Assembly (NCBI GenBank): GCA_006386115.1
Contig: VFIW01000031.1
Span: 62,001-126,000 of the forward strand
Reading direction: 5' to 3'
Origin: Globisporangium splendens
Lineage: Eukaryota > Oomycota > Peronosporomycetes > Pythiales > Pythiaceae
Length of the DNA: 64,000 nucleotides
The stretch's first letter is position 1. Each line of letters begins with the position of its first letter. The notes beneath the pieces are model-generated. The model was given only the letters and a program-made list of their open reading frames with translations, did not search any database and was not told where the DNA came from. Shown piece after piece: positions 30,001 to 42,200 of the stretch. The position numbers and the translations under genes were made by a program.

Positions 30001-33000
30001 ACAGGTACGGGCTGAGCGGACAGCCTTGATAGACACCGCGGCCCTGATGCACCGGGTCTGTTGTGCCATCGCGCGAGTCAACAATGAAGTACGAGTCCGT
30101 GTAGATGTCGCGTACCACCTGCAGAAACGCGTGTGGCACGCCGAGCCTCTCGAGCACCTTCCACATGTACGCCTGCGGCAGCGATCCAAACGCGTTGCGC
30201 AGGTCGTACCAGACGACAAAGAGCTTCTTGCGAGTGCGCCGCGCTTGTTCGTACAAACTCGTGGCCACGAAGTTGTGTTCATTGCACCCGTTGAAAGAAC
30301 GGAACCCTTTCTGCGAGAATGTGAACCTAGCGTTGGCATCCATCCAGCGCTGAAAACGCACTGCGAGGACACCGGCGTAGAGCTTGTACACTGTCTGCTG
30401 GAGACAGATTGGTCTCCAATTGCTCGGGTTGCCGCGTTCACCCTTGCGCTTGTAGATGAGGCGTACGTAGCCGACTTTCCACAGCCTTGGGACACTTTGG
30501 AATGTCCAGCACGCGTTAAATACTGCGTGCAAAAGGTCGAGCAGTTGGAGCTTAAAGCGCACGTAGACGTCATACGGGATCCCGTCAAGACCTGGAGCCG
30601 ACTGCTTATGCGCTCGATCGAGTTGGTCCTCGATGTCGCCGCGCGCGATTGGCGCAGTCAGCAGTTCCATTTCATTCGCTGCGTTCGCCTGATTGTCGAT
30701 CGCCTCACGGAATCGCGCACCGCAAGCCGCATTAAAGTCAAAGTCGTCTGGCGGTGTCGCCTGCGTCTGGAAGTAGGCGTAGAGGTCACGTGGCTCGATC
30801 GGACAGCTGTTGTCACCGCCATAGTTGTCGTTGGTGCCGGCATGGAGGATCTCGGACACACACTGGCGCTCATTGCTCATGAACAGTTGGCGAGTCGCCT
30901 GGCGCTGACTGGCGCGTTCGAGGCGCGCAACACGCCGCGCAGCCTTGCGCACAGTCTTCTTGGTGCTCGGCGAGGTCTTGTCGGCAAGGCGTTTGCTGGC
31001 GCTGAGTTCGTCGCGTGCGCTGTCGATGGCAAGTTGGAGGAGGGTCGGCCCTCCGTTCCTGCGCTTACGGCGTGGTCTGGATCGTGGTCTCGTGCTGGAG
31101 CCGTCGCGTCGGTTTCGTTTCGCGGTCGGCCGCGAGACGCTCTGTCGCGCGCCTGTCGCCCGGGCGGCAGCGTGCGGTGCTACATCGGCGAAGCCCGCCG
31201 TGCTGCGCGCGTTGGCGCGCTCGGCGTCACCAGTGGCGTCGCCTGGCTGAGTCGACAGCTTTGTCGCTGCTGTAAGAAGCTCGGAGAGCTCTGCTGTGAT
31301 GGCTGTAATGTAGCCTTCCGCGGAGCGCCAGTCCGGCGCATCCGTGATCTTGTCGGCCATTCTTCGAGCCAGCGTTTGAATCTGTTGCTCGAGTTTGCTC
31401 TGAAGCGGTGGAGCGAGTCGTGGTACGCGAAGACGCGGCTGTCGCAGCGGTACTACTCCTGGGCCAATCTCGAGCACGGGGAAGATGGTGCCACCGTCGC
31501 GGTCTGCGTTGGCAGCGTCGGCTTCAGCGTCGGGGTCGGGGTCACCTAGGTCCATGCGTACATTATCACTGTCATTGTCCTGGTCTTGGTCTTGGTCGCC
31601 GGTGGTCGAATCAGTCTCCATGGGGACAGGTCCATCCGGAGTCGGTGGCGTTCCGTACGTGCCGGGCCAGTGCCAGCACTGCGCGGCGTCACCTGGTGAT
31701 GTGTGCTTGGCGCATACGGCCACGCATTTACAGAGATCCAATGCTCTGTTGGCGAGTCGGTCTGCGTGGGAATTACGCAGTCGGTCGATGTGCTTGAGCG
31801 CATACGACTCGAACTCCTGGCACGTCGCGTACGCGAGGTCGCGCAGCGGCCGTAGTTCTTTTCCGCAAGCAAACATGCCCTTGATTTGCTCGATCACGAG
31901 CTTCGAGTCGCCCTCGATGCGGACATGCTTGACGCCATGATGGACAGCGCACAGCAGGCCATCGATGATAGCGTTGTACTCTGCCGTGTTGTTTGTCGAG
32001 GCGCAGTCGGCGATGTAGCGGTAACTCGTCCAGAAGATCTTGCCGTTTGGCCGAGTGAGCGCCGCACCGGCACCCGCTGGTCCTGGGTTCCGGCGGCAGG
32101 CGCCGTCGAAACGAAGTTGCCATGGAGCAACGATCGTACCTCCGAACGGAGGCTCGTCAGCAGCTGCTACTGCTGCTTCTACTGGGCGCGATGCTGGGAC
32201 TAATGCGACCGTTGCAGGTTCGTCTGGTCTCGGAGCTGGTCGTGGTGGTCTCAGGTCTGCTGCTGTTGCTGCTGGAAGATCTGGTCTCGGTGCTGGTTCT
32301 GCTTCGGCTGCTGCACGTCGTTCTGGATCTGCTGCTGGTGCGACTGCAGTGGCTGTCACATTGGTTGTGACCATCTGCCCGTCGTCGCTGTCGTCGTCGG
32401 AAAGCATGGTCGTGTCGTCGATATTCGCAATGGCGTCGTAAAACTCGTCTTCGTCATGGGAGTCCATGTCGTGGTCGTCGGTCGGTGCTGGAGCTGTCGA
32501 AGGCGCGTGAGTGCGCAAGAGAGCATCAACGTTGGCTGCGGCACACGCAGTGACGTGCGCGTGCCATGAGCGCGCGTCCGTGAGGAACGCGATGCAGCTT
32601 GGGCAGGTGCGCGGGTAGCGCCCCTGCGGTGCAAGCGAGAGAGAAGCTTGCGGTGGTGTGTCATCCACGTGCACTCTCGTTCCCGAGGCGGTGCACACGG
32701 GCACACCAGCATTTCCGTCCATTTCCTCGTCCTCATCCGCGACCGCTGATGCGGCCGCTGGCGCTTGCCGATCTGGTGGTTGTGGTGCGTTGGTGTGGTC
32801 GTGCCACTCGTCGCAGCGCCCAGAGTGAGCAAAAGCGTCGAGACGGCTGCCGAACAGTGCCGAGCATGGACACGTGGCTTGGAACCAGTCCTCGAAGACC
32901 GAGGTCCGGTGGGCGCTGCGGCGGTGCGCCACGAGCGCGCCGTAATGGCGGAACTCGTCGGCGCACGCCGCGCACCCGAACCGCGAATCGTTGTGGCGGA

Positions 33001-33295
33001 AGATCGACATAAGCGGACCGCGCGCGGCGGCGCCGTCGTCAGCGACGTCAGCGTCGTCGTCCGCGGGAGCTCGAAGCCGCATGGTCGGGGGGGGGGCGCA
33101 CACGCCGCGACCAGTCGTTTCACCGGCTGAGCTGCACACTCGCGCGCGTGTGTGAACACGCACGTATGGACACACGCACGCCTGCTATAAGCAGGGCACA
33201 CACAGGGCCAGAGGCTAGGCGCGAACGATGGGGTCGATAGGAAGGAGGGGAAAGCGAAAAGGGCGGTGGGGGCGGCGCACGCGCTCACCCCCGCT
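26923..33295 (-). mobile_element. Non-LTR retrotransposon B2 (family B), frameshifted copy
   Basis: 6373 bp, same layout as B1, with two single-base indels in the coding region. Many 3'-half variants are shared with B5 (for example HPSGARD and HASGQTK), but B2 pairs with B3 at HAGTNDN and QAYMW. Confidence 0.9.
27251..33082 (-). pseudogene. Family B retrotransposon polyprotein, two compensating frameshifts
   Basis: ATG at 33082, stop at 27251, and the same total length as B1. One extra base at about 28765 falls inside the CCHC knuckle (other units read ...CCTGGTGCACG..., this one has an added C). One base is missing at about 27914, in the C-terminal basic tail. Between them the knuckle end, the endonuclease and part of the tail are in a different frame. 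RNase H and RT are intact, so this copy could still give a truncated RT without endonuclease. Either real decay or sequencing error. Confidence 0.82.
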
Positions 33296-33416
33296 GACAA
33301 AAATTCTACTGTGGAGTTACCCGAAAGGGCATTCCTGAACCATTACAGCACCAGCGTGTAAGGGGCCTGCTCCGGCTCATGTTAATCACCTCATTGATCG
33401 TGATCAAACACCAGTC
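33257..33416 (-). repeat. Array junction B2/A2
   Basis: Head of B2 (hairpin 33268-33292) joined directly to the tail of a family A unit (33296-33416). The tail is the same as in the B/B junctions although the two families differ beyond it: beyond 33416 the sequence is TTTTGATACG (A) instead of AAATAAAAGT (B). Confidence 0.9.
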
Positions 33417-36400
33417 TTTTGATACGTGTATTTCAGCCAATATAGAATCCCACTGTGGGTGCAGAATGTAAGCTAATTCGGAAAGGGGAGCTAGCAATGT
33501 AGGTATGCATGTATGTAAAAATAGACAACAAATGTCGTCCGGTGGCACCCTTGTCGTGGTATGTCGATTCAATTGGGCTTGAGAAGAACGGTTTCCTTAA
33601 TGGAGGGTGTTCTTGCGATCGCATAGAGGATCTGGGAGCTTCGCTACTACGTCATGCGATGCGGTAGACCTCTCGCAGAGGTGCTGGTGGTGCGCTGCTG
33701 TGTTCCCCCCCTGGTTAGCGGACGCGGTGTGGTAGACTGGTATCTCGCTCGTTCGCGGACTGTGCGATCGTAGGTGCATCGTTCCTGCGCGTCTCGGCGT
33801 CTTGGCTCGTCGCCGGCGTGGCTCGGTCGCTGTCTTCGGCTGGTGGCGCGCTCTTCGTTGGTCACGTTGGCTGCGGTGGTGGCACCGCGGCGGCCCTCAT
33901 CGTGGCGCGCTCGTCTTTGTTGTTGCTGCTGCGCGTCTCGGGGTCTTGGCTCGTCGCTGGCTTGGCTCAACCCTGCGTTGATGGTGTTAGGTTGCGCCGG
34001 CGTCGGTGACACCGTTATCGTGGCGCCTCGTTCGCACCGAATTTGCTCTCCGCCGGCATGGAGTCGCCATATGCGGTGACTGGACTGGATTGCCGTAGCT
34101 GAGCCACGGCGATTGAGCTGGTTGGCAGTACGTTTGTGGAGGCCGAGATGCTCTGTGAAGATCTTGTAGTTGCGGGTCCCGACCCCACCCAGCGAGCCGA
34201 ACACGATCGCCGATAGGTGCACTTGCCATCCTTGACGCTCAAGGTGAAGTTTTATAGGCGCGTACTTCCGTACCTTGTGTTCGTACGCGAAGGCAAGGTT
34301 GGAGCTCACCGGGTCATCGCCTGATTGCTCCTCGAAGGAGATCGACAGATCGGATACGTACACCGTGCCGGTGGCGTGGTCGAACAGTTGAATATCGGGT
34401 CGGTAGGCGGGACCAGTGAAGCCAGCCACTGGCTCGTCGTAGTGGACCGTGAACCTGCCTTGTGAGCTCGTCACCACAGGAGAGACTGCGTTCTTGATGA
34501 GCTGGAGGATGTTGTCGTGGCGGCCGCGGATTGCCTCTTCGTTTCCGGGGCAATGGTTGATGACGTGTGGCAGCGTCTCCTGGTGGGAGCATCCTGGGTG
34601 ACGACAGACTGCGTTGCGGAGCTGCCGCATGCGTTTTAGCACTGCGCGGGTGCAAACAAGGTTGAGGCGGGAGCGAAGAGCAAACCGGAATTCAGCATCA
34701 CTGAGACCTCCGCCTCGGGACAGGAAGGCGCTGCCGGAGCCGCCGTGAGCGCGGACTGTGCGGCCTTGGTCCGAGGCTGCCTTCCATTCCGCGAGCGCGA
34801 GCATTTTCATGTGTTGCTTGAGTTGTCGTGCTACGGTCTTGTGGCGCAGTGCGTGGCGGTGGTGCGGGACGCGTAGTTGGAGCATCTTTTCTGTGGCAAC
34901 TCCTTCAGGTGAAGTAAACACCTCGGTGGTGAATTGCAGGTTGTAGGAGCGCCGATGGCGTTGCACGTCGATCCACATGGAGCCGATGTCGCCATGGGTC
35001 CGCTTCGCGGTGGCATGCGGGGAATCAGGCAACTTGGAGTTAAGAAATAGCTGAATGAGTTCTTCGTCCTTTTCTCGCCAATGCGCCGCATCGAGTTTAA
35101 ATCGCAGCTGGATTATTTGGATGACTTGAGCGCGGGCAATTGCTCTCACGCTAGAGTCCCTTGAGTGCAGCATCTGCCAGCCGTGCGCGATTTGGAGCGC
35201 GGCATGAAGGTCCTTGAGCTTGACGAAGCCCAGTCCCCCACTGGACTGCGGCGCGAAGAACGCTGCGCTGAGTGAGACTGGCGGCAGGCGGAGCACGTGT
35301 CGAAGTCCCTTGGTCAGCGCTGAGTCGAAGCCCTGGAGTTGAGACTGTAGGGGGCGGACGTGGCGTAGGAGATATTCGATTTGGGGAACCACGTACGTTT
35401 TTATGGCCCGTACCATTTGCCACGGAGCGAGGTCCGAGCGGAAAATGGCGGATATGTCCCGCTTCAGCTCTGCAAGTCTTGGAGCGATGGATACGCGTCG
35501 TTTGGTATGGTTGAATCCGTCACCGATACCGAGGTAGGTGTAGCTTTGCGACAGGTCCAACGTCGGGATCGGGTCACCGTCGAGGGTGAGGGAGGCTGCA
35601 TTCGGATCCGCGTGTAGCTTCCTGCCGAGGTCTGGCTTCACTGAGAGAGACGCGCACTTGGCTGGGTTGGCTGCCATTGTTGACCAGCGCAGGAATGTTG
35701 TCACCAGGTGGTGCGCTTTCTGGATGCCTTCTGCACTGTTGCTGAAGGTCTTTAGGTCGTCAGCGTACGCGGACACGGACACGCTCACGCCAGTTGCCAG
35801 TGGGATTCCAGAGGCGAGCCCATGGAGCGCGCGGATGAGCGGCATGATCCCCACCAGGAACAAGTGTGGGCTCAGCGGACATCCTTGGTAGACACCAGTT
35901 TCTTGTCGAATCGGGTCTGTTGCGCCACCCGCCGTGTTCGCGACTGTGTAGTACGAGTCGTGGTAGATGTTCTCGCAGCGTTCAACGAACGCGGGGTCAA
36001 CGCCAATGGCCCGCAAAACCTGCCACATGAGTAGCGGTGGTATCGAGCCGAATGCATTCTTAAAATCATACCACACCATGTGTATGGCGCGGGGTTTGCG
36101 GCGCGTTTGGTCGAGGATGGCAGAGCTCACGAAGTTGTGCTCGTTAGCTCCGTTAAAGTGGCGGAAGCCTTTCTGCGCGTCCGTGAGACGGTCATTCGCG
36201 TCCAGCCACCGCGTCAGTCGTAGCGCCAGTAGTCCGGTGTACAGTTTGTAGATGCATGGCTGCAGGCAGATTGGCCGCCAGTTGGATGGGTCCTTGGGGT
36301 CTCCTTTCTTGAAGATGAGCTGGGTGACGCCGACTTTCCACGTGCTGGGCACCTTGCGGTGTGTCCAGCAGAAACTGAACGCCGCGTGCAATGCTGGGAG

Positions 36401-39096
36401 TAACTCGAACCGGAACTTCTTGAATACATCGTAGCCAATGCCGTCGATACCTGGGCTGGAGGCGGCGTCTGCGCGCTGGAACTGGTCTTCAACTTCGTCT
36501 TCGGTAATATCTTCGGAGAAGGCGCCGGACGCTTTGGTCGCGGCTGGGAGTGACTCCAGGAGCTGGCGAAAGACGGCACCGGTTGCGTCGTTGTAGTCGA
36601 AGTGGCGCGTCGGCGCACTAACCCCTTGGAAGTAACGCTGGATCTCGTCGCGAGAGATTGGGCAGGTATTCGGAGCCGAAGTACTGGTGCCATCGCCACT
36701 GGTCGGGAGAAGCAGCTGGTGCATACACGCTTTTTCGTTCGTGTCGAAGCGTTTGCGCGTGCGTTCGCGTCGAAGCGCGCTCCTCACCCGTCCGGCGCGT
36801 CGGCGCGCCTTTTGGATGCGGCGTTGGGACGCCTGGGGTGCTCGTTGGGCTGCCGCCAGGTCGTCGAGAGCTTGGTCCAGTGCTTGGTGCACCGGCTCGG
36901 TGGATACTCGTGGCGGACGTCGTTGCTGGTGCTGCTGGTCTTGGGGTGGGCGAGGAGGGGTCCGTTGGCGCTTGCAGAATGGCACGAGAGCCGTGTATAG
37001 TTGCGATGTGAGAGCACTGGTGATGCCTTCACCTGCTTCCCATGTGTCGGTGTCCGCAATGCGGTCCGCGAACGTGTTCGCGATCTTGGCTACGGCCGTG
37101 GTCGCCATCTCGTCCTCGCTCTCAGTAAGTTGTCGCAGTCGGAGCCGACGTCGGCGCGCGGGTACGCAGTCGGGGCCGATGTCGAAAGTCGGGAAGACTT
37201 CACCGTCAGTGTGCAGCGTTGCGTCGGCTTCGGCTTCCAAATCTTCCATCTCGTGATTCGCGGCGGCTTGGTCAAGGTCGGGGTCGATGTCTTCCATTGG
37301 TTCGGTGGGGCTTGGGTCTCGAGGTGGTGACGCAGCCACGACGAAGGTAGCCGGAGAGCAGCACTCGGTGCTATTGGTGCCATGGGTGGCACACACAATA
37401 TTCGTGCGCCGGGTGTTCAACCCCTGGTTGGCCAGGCGGTCGGCATGCTGGTTTGCAAACCTGTCGATGTGCTTGAGCTGGTATTGGGCGAGACGTCGCA
37501 GCAGGTCCTTGGCTTTCTTGCGCAGCTTCCGTAGACGTGGGTTGTTGCACCCGAACTCGCCTCGGAGCTGGGCGAGCACGAGCGCACTGTCTCCCTCGAT
37601 GCGCAGGCGCTGAGCTCCGTGGTGCGTTGCACTTTGTAGCCCAGCGATTAGCGCCATGTATTCCGCTGTGTTGTTGGTGTTGGTCTTGGACGGTAGGAAG
37701 TGCGCGATTGTCCACTTAACGGTGCCGTCGGGATGGAAGAGCGCTGCACCGGCGCCGGCGGCACCTGGGTTGCGGCGACATGCTCCGTCAAATCGGAGCA
37801 CCCACGGCAGGCGAGATGTGGATGCTGGGGCTGGAGGCGGTGTTGTTGCTGGAGCTGGAGTCAATGCTGGTGCTGGAACAGGCGTAGTTGATGGAGCAGG
37901 AACAGGGGTCGATGTTGGAGCTAAGGCTGGGGGCATTAGTGGTGCTGGGTCAGGAGTCGCTGTTGGAGCGGGAGTCGGTGTTGGGGCTGGATCAGTGGTC
38001 GGTGTGTGTGCTGGAGCAGACGTCGAAGTTGGGCTTGGTGCTGGGGACATGGCTGGTGGCGGGGCTCGCAGCGGCGCAGGATCGGGGGCCGCAGTTCGTG
38101 TCGGGACTGTGGCGAAGAGGCGAGCGAGGAACTGTGACGCTCGAGTTGATGGGTCAGGGGAGATGGCCGGGATTGTCACGGGCGCGGGCGACATCGAGGG
38201 GGGGATCGGTATCGCAGGCGGCACTGGTTCATCAACGAAGCTGACCGCGCGGTCGCGCGTAGTAGCGGGGGGAGTGATCGACTCCGAGGTATGGGGTACG
38301 GCCATTGTCTCAGCGTCGACCTCGAGAGTGGGGTGCCTTGGGCTCTGGTGTGGGGCTGCTGGTGCCACCGCCGCGGAATCGGGGTCGGCGTCGGATGTCG
38401 GCGCCTGCGTAGTACCATCGTTGGCGTCTGTTGGATTGTCGCGCTGCACGTCTCGGAGGCAGGCTTCGGCGTGCCGTGTCGCCGCAATGCGCGAGGTGTA
38501 CGAGACGCCGCAGGCACAGCCTGCGTGGAAGATGTCGACAAAGTCGACACCGCGATGGTGGCGATGGCGGTGGGAGCGCAGCTCTGCCATGTGTGGCGCG
38601 GCAAAGTCGCACGCAACGCATCGGAAGAGTCTTGCGTTGTGAGCGAAGATCGATAGCGGTGGTGGACGCTCGAGCGCGTGGACGACTGGTGGGGGCTCGT
38701 GGAGCGGCGTGGGCCATTCGGTGGCCGGGATGGTTGGTGGTGGGAGCGGCACGGCTGAAGCAGCAACAGCGTCGAGTGGACTCGCGTCCGTGTCGCTGTC
38801 GCTGCCTTCATCTGCGCTCAGGAACGCAGCGTCGCTGCTGCCGACGCTCATCGCGTCGTTGTCGTCGTCGCGCGCGGTCGAGGCCGCGCTGTCCAGTGAA
38901 TCGGCGCGCGCGCGCGGAAGCCACGAGAAGATGGCCATGGCGCGGCTCGCTGCAGGCGCACACGCACGGACACTCACGGACGGGGGCGTCGCACGCAGAG
39001 GGGGCACTGAGTAGAGCTTCAAGAGTAGGGCGGGAGAGTATCGACCGCGGAAGGCTGAAAAGGGCGGTGGGGGCGGCGCACGCGCTCACCCCCGCT
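33296..39096 (-). mobile_element. Non-LTR retrotransposon A2 (family A), full length
   Basis: 5801 bp with a 158-nt 5' UTR, an intact ORF, 230 nt of private 3' UTR and the 121-nt common tail. It provides the uninterrupted reference that shows where the chromovirus entered A1. Confidence 0.9.
33647..38938 (-). CDS. Family A retrotransposon polyprotein (zinc fingers, RNase H, RT, RLE)
   Basis: 1763 aa from the ATG at 38938. Two zinc fingers at 107-128 and 141-160 (no third as in family B); a Pro/Ala/Thr-repeat linker about 285-375; RNase H about 378-510 (FDGACRRNPG; D384, E426, D450, D500); basic region about 650-760; RT about 830-1150 (GIDGIGYDVF, NWRPICLQP, GVYQGCPLSP, YADD at 1058-1061, plus-strand 35756-35767); knuckle CRHPGC...HVINHC; restriction-like endonuclease (YRPDIQLFDH, VSDLSISFEE, KVRKYAPI). 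The C-terminal tail has repeated DEPRPRDAQ-like units and an RRARH basic stretch. Same role as the family B protein. Domain order is conserved between families, but sequence identity is clear only around RNase H, RT and RLE. Confidence 0.9.
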   Translation of the reverse strand: MAIFSWLPRARADSLDSAASTARDDDNDAMSVGSSDAAFLSADEGSDSDTDASPLDAVAASAVPLPPPTIPATEWPTPLHEPPPVVHALERPPPLSIFAHNARLFRCVACDFAAPHMAELRSHRHRHHRGVDFVDIFHAGCACGVSYTSRIAATRHAEACLRDVQRDNPTDANDGTTQAPTSDADPDSAAVAPAAPHQSPRHPTLEVDAETMAVPHTSESITPPATTRDRAVSFVDEPVPPAIPIPPSMSPAPVTIPAISPDPSTRASQFLARLFATVPTRTAAPDPAPLRAPPPAMSPAPSPTSTSAPAHTPTTDPAPTPTPAPTATPDPAPLMPPALAPTSTPVPAPSTTPVPAPALTPAPATTPPPAPASTSRLPWVLRFDGACRRNPGAAGAGAALFHPDGTVKWTIAHFLPSKTNTNNTAEYMALIAGLQSATHHGAQRLRIEGDSALVLAQLRGEFGCNNPRLRKLRKKAKDLLRRLAQYQLKHIDRFANQHADRLANQGLNTRRTNIVCATHGTNSTECCSPATFVVAASPPRDPSPTEPMEDIDPDLDQAAANHEMEDLEAEADATLHTDGEVFPTFDIGPDCVPARRRRLRLRQLTESEDEMATTAVAKIANTFADRIADTDTWEAGEGITSALTSQLYTALVPFCKRQRTPPRPPQDQQHQQRRPPRVSTEPVHQALDQALDDLAAAQRAPQASQRRIQKARRRAGRVRSALRRERTRKRFDTNEKACMHQLLLPTSGDGTSTSAPNTCPISRDEIQRYFQGVSAPTRHFDYNDATGAVFRQLLESLPAATKASGAFSEDITEDEVEDQFQRADAASSPGIDGIGYDVFKKFRFELLPALHAAFSFCWTHRKVPSTWKVGVTQLIFKKGDPKDPSNWRPICLQPCIYKLYTGLLALRLTRWLDANDRLTDAQKGFRHFNGANEHNFVSSAILDQTRRKPRAIHMVWYDFKNAFGSIPPLLMWQVLRAIGVDPAFVERCENIYHDSYYTVANTAGGATDPIRQETGVYQGCPLSPHLFLVGIMPLIRALHGLASGIPLATGVSVSVSAYADDLKTFSNSAEGIQKAHHLVTTFLRWSTMAANPAKCASLSVKPDLGRKLHADPNAASLTLDGDPIPTLDLSQSYTYLGIGDGFNHTKRRVSIAPRLAELKRDISAIFRSDLAPWQMVRAIKTYVVPQIEYLLRHVRPLQSQLQGFDSALTKGLRHVLRLPPVSLSAAFFAPQSSGGLGFVKLKDLHAALQIAHGWQMLHSRDSSVRAIARAQVIQIIQLRFKLDAAHWREKDEELIQLFLNSKLPDSPHATAKRTHGDIGSMWIDVQRHRRSYNLQFTTEVFTSPEGVATEKMLQLRVPHHRHALRHKTVARQLKQHMKMLALAEWKAASDQGRTVRAHGGSGSAFLSRGGGLSDAEFRFALRSRLNLVCTRAVLKRMRQLRNAVCRHPGCSHQETLPHVINHCPGNEEAIRGRHDNILQLIKNAVSPVVTSSQGRFTVHYDEPVAGFTGPAYRPDIQLFDHATGTVYVSDLSISFEEQSGDDPVSSNLAFAYEHKVRKYAPIKLHLERQGWQVHLSAIVFGSLGGVGTRNYKIFTEHLGLHKRTANQLNRRGSATAIQSSHRIWRLHAGGEQIRCERGATITVSPTPAQPNTINAGLSQASDEPRPRDAQQQQQRRARHDEGRRGATTAANVTNEERATSRRQRPSHAGDEPRRRDAQERCTYDRTVRERARYQSTTPRPLTRGGTQQRTTSTSARGLPHRMT

Positions 39097-39217
39097 GACA
39101 AAAATTCTACTGTGGAGTTACCCGAAAGGGCATTCCTGAACCATTACAGCACCAGCGTGTAAGGGGCCTGCTCCGGCTCATGTTAATCACCTCATTGATC
39201 GTGATCAAACACCAGTC
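39058..39217 (-). repeat. Array junction A2/A3
   Basis: Head of A2 (hairpin 39069-39093) joined to the common tail of A3 (39097-39217), no spacer. Confidence 0.9.
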
Positions 39218-42200
39218 TTTTGATACGTGTATTTCAGCCAATATAGAATCCCACTGTGGGTGCAGAATGTAAGCTAATTCGGAAAGGGGAGCTAGCAATG
39301 TAGGTATGCATGTATGTAAAAATAGACAACAAATGTCGTCCGGTGGCACCCTTGTCGTGGTGTGTCGATTCAATTGGGCTTGAGAAGAACGGTTTCCTTA
39401 ATGGAGGGTGTTCTTGCGATCGCATAGAGGATCTGGGAGCTTCGCTACTACGTCGTGCGATGCGGTAGACCTCTCGCAGAGGTGCTGGTGGGCGCCGCTG
39501 TGTTCCCCCCCTGGTTAGCGGACGCGGTGTGATCGGCTGGTATCTCGCTGCGTCCACGGTCTGCCCCCTGGTTAGCGGACGCGGTGTGGTAGACTGGTAT
39601 CTCGCTCGTTCGCGGACTGTGCGATCGTAGGTGCATCGTTCCTGCGCGTCTCGGCGTCTTGGCTCGTCGCCGGCGTGGCTCGGTCGCTGTCTTCGGCTGG
39701 TGGCGCGCTCTTCGTTGGTCACGTTGGCTGCGGTGGTGGCACCGCGGCGGCCCTCATCGTGGCGCGCTCGTCTTTGTTGTTGCTGCTGCGCGTCTCGGGG
39801 TCTTGGCTCGTCGCTGGCTTGGCTCAACCCTGCGTTGATGGTGTTAGGTTGCGCCGGCGTCGGTGACACCGTTATCGTGGCGCCTCGTTCGCACCGAATT
39901 TGCTCTCCGCCGGCATGGAGTCGCCATATGCGGTGACTGGACTGGATTGCCGTAGCTGAGCCACGGCGATTGAGCTGGTTGGCAGTACGTTTGTGGAGGC
40001 CGAGATGCTCTGTGAAGATCTTGTAGTTGCGGGTCCCGACCCCACCCAGCGAGCCGAACACGATCGCCGATAGGTGCACTTGCCATCCTTGACGCTCAAG
40101 GTGAAGTTTTATAGGCGCGTACTTCCGTACCTTGTGTTCGTACGCGAAGGCAAGGTTGGAGCTCACCGGGTCATCGCCTGATTGCTCCTCGAAGGAGATC
40201 GACAGATCGGATACGTACACCGTGCCGGTGGCGTGGTCGAACAGTTGAATATCGGGTCGGTAGGCGGGACCAGTGAAGCCAGCCACTGGCTCGTCGTAGT
40301 GGACCGTGAACCTGCCTTGTGAGCTCGTCACCACAGGAGAGACTGCGTTCTTGATGAGCTGGAGGATGTTGTCGTGGCGGCCGCGGATTGCCTCTTCGTT
40401 TCCGGGGCAATGGTTGATGACGTGTGGCAGCGTCTCCTGGTGGGAGCATCCTGGGTGACGACAGACTGCGTTGCGGAGCTGCCGCATGCGTTTTAGCACT
40501 GCGCGGGTGCAAACAAGGTTGAGGCGGGAGCGAAGAGCAAACCGGAATTCAGCATCACTGAGACCTCCGCCTCGGGACAGGAAGGCGCTGCCGGAGCCGC
40601 CGTGAGCGCGGACTGTGCGGCCTTGGTCCGAGGCTGCCTTCCATTCCGCGAGCGCGAGCATTTTCATGTGTTGCTTGAGTTGTCGTGCTACGGTCTTGTG
40701 GCGCAGTGCGTGGCGGTGGTGCGGGACGCGTAGTTGGAGCATCTTTTCTGTGGCAACTCCTTCAGGTGAAGTAAACACCTCGGTGGTGAATTGCAGGTTG
40801 TAGGAGCGCCGATGGCGTTGCACGTCGATCCACATGGAGCCGATGTCGCCATGGGTCCGCTTCGCGGTGGCATGCGGGGAATCAGGCAACTTGGAGTTAA
40901 GAAATAGCTGAATGAGTTCTTCGTCCTTTTCTCGCCAATGCGCCGCATCGAGTTTAAATCGCAGCTGGATTATTTGGATGACTTGAGCGCGGGCAATTGC
41001 TCTCACGCTAGAGTCCCTTGAGTGCAGCATCTGCCAGCCGTGCGCGATTTGGAGCGCGGCATGAAGGTCCTTGAGCTTGACGAAGCCCAGTCCCCCACTG
41101 GACTGCGGCGCGAAGAACGCTGCGCTGAGTGAGACTGGCGGCAGGCGGAGCACGTGTCGAAGTCCCTTGGTCAGCGCTGAGTCGAAGCCCTGGAGTTGAG
41201 ACTGTAGGGGGCGGACGTGGCGTAGGAGATATTCGATTTGGGGAACCACGTACGTTTTTATGGCCCGTACCATTTGCCACGGAGCGAGGTCCGAGCGGAA
41301 AATGGCGGATATGTCCCGCTTCAGCTCTGCAAGTCTTGGAGCGATGGATACGCGTCGTTTGGTATGGTTGAATCCGTCACCGATACCGAGGTAGGTGTAG
41401 CTTTGCGACAGGTCCAACGTCGGGATCGGGTCACCGTCGAGGGTGAGGGAGGCTGCATTCGGATCCGCGTGTAGCTTCCTGCCGAGGTCTGGCTTCACTG
41501 AGAGAGACGCGCACTTGGCTGGGTTGGCTGCCATTGTTGACCAGCGCAGGAATGTTGTCACCAGGTGGTGCGCTTTCTGGATGCCTTCTGCACTGTTGCT
41601 GAAAGTCTTTAGGTCGTCAGCGTACGCGGACACGGACACGCTCACGTCAGTTGCCAGTGGGATTCCAGAGGCGAGCCCATGGAGCGCGCGGATGAGCGGC
41701 ATGATCCCCACCAGGAACAAGTGTGGGCTCAGCGGACATCCTTGGTAGACACCAGTTTCTTGTCGAATCGGGTCTGTTGCGCCACCCGCCGTGTTCGCGA
41801 CTGTGTAGTACGAGTCGTGGTAGATGTTCTCGCAGCGTTCAACGAACGCGGGGTCAACGCCAATGGCCCGCAAAACCTGCCACATGAGTAGCGGTGGTAT
41901 CGAGCCGAATGCATTCTTAAAATCATACCACACCATGTGTATGGCGCGGGGTTTGCGGCGCGTTTGGTCGAGGATGGCAGAGCTCACGAAGTTGTGCTCG
42001 TTAGCTCCGTTAAAGTGGCGGAAGCCTTTCTGCGCGTCCGTGAGACGGTCATTCGCGTCCAGCCACCGCGTCAGTCGTAGCGCCAGTAGTCCGGTGTACA
42101 GTTTGTAGATGCATGGCTGCAGGCAGATTGGCCGCCAGTTGGATGGGTCCTTGGGGTCTCCTTTCTTGAAGATGAGCTGGGTGACGCCGACTTTCCACGT

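Noticed and set aside
37656..38642. Gly/Ala/Val-rich plus-strand frame in family A units
   Set aside because: It is the reverse strand of the Pro/Ala/Thr repeat linker of the retrotransposon protein; low complexity without independent support.
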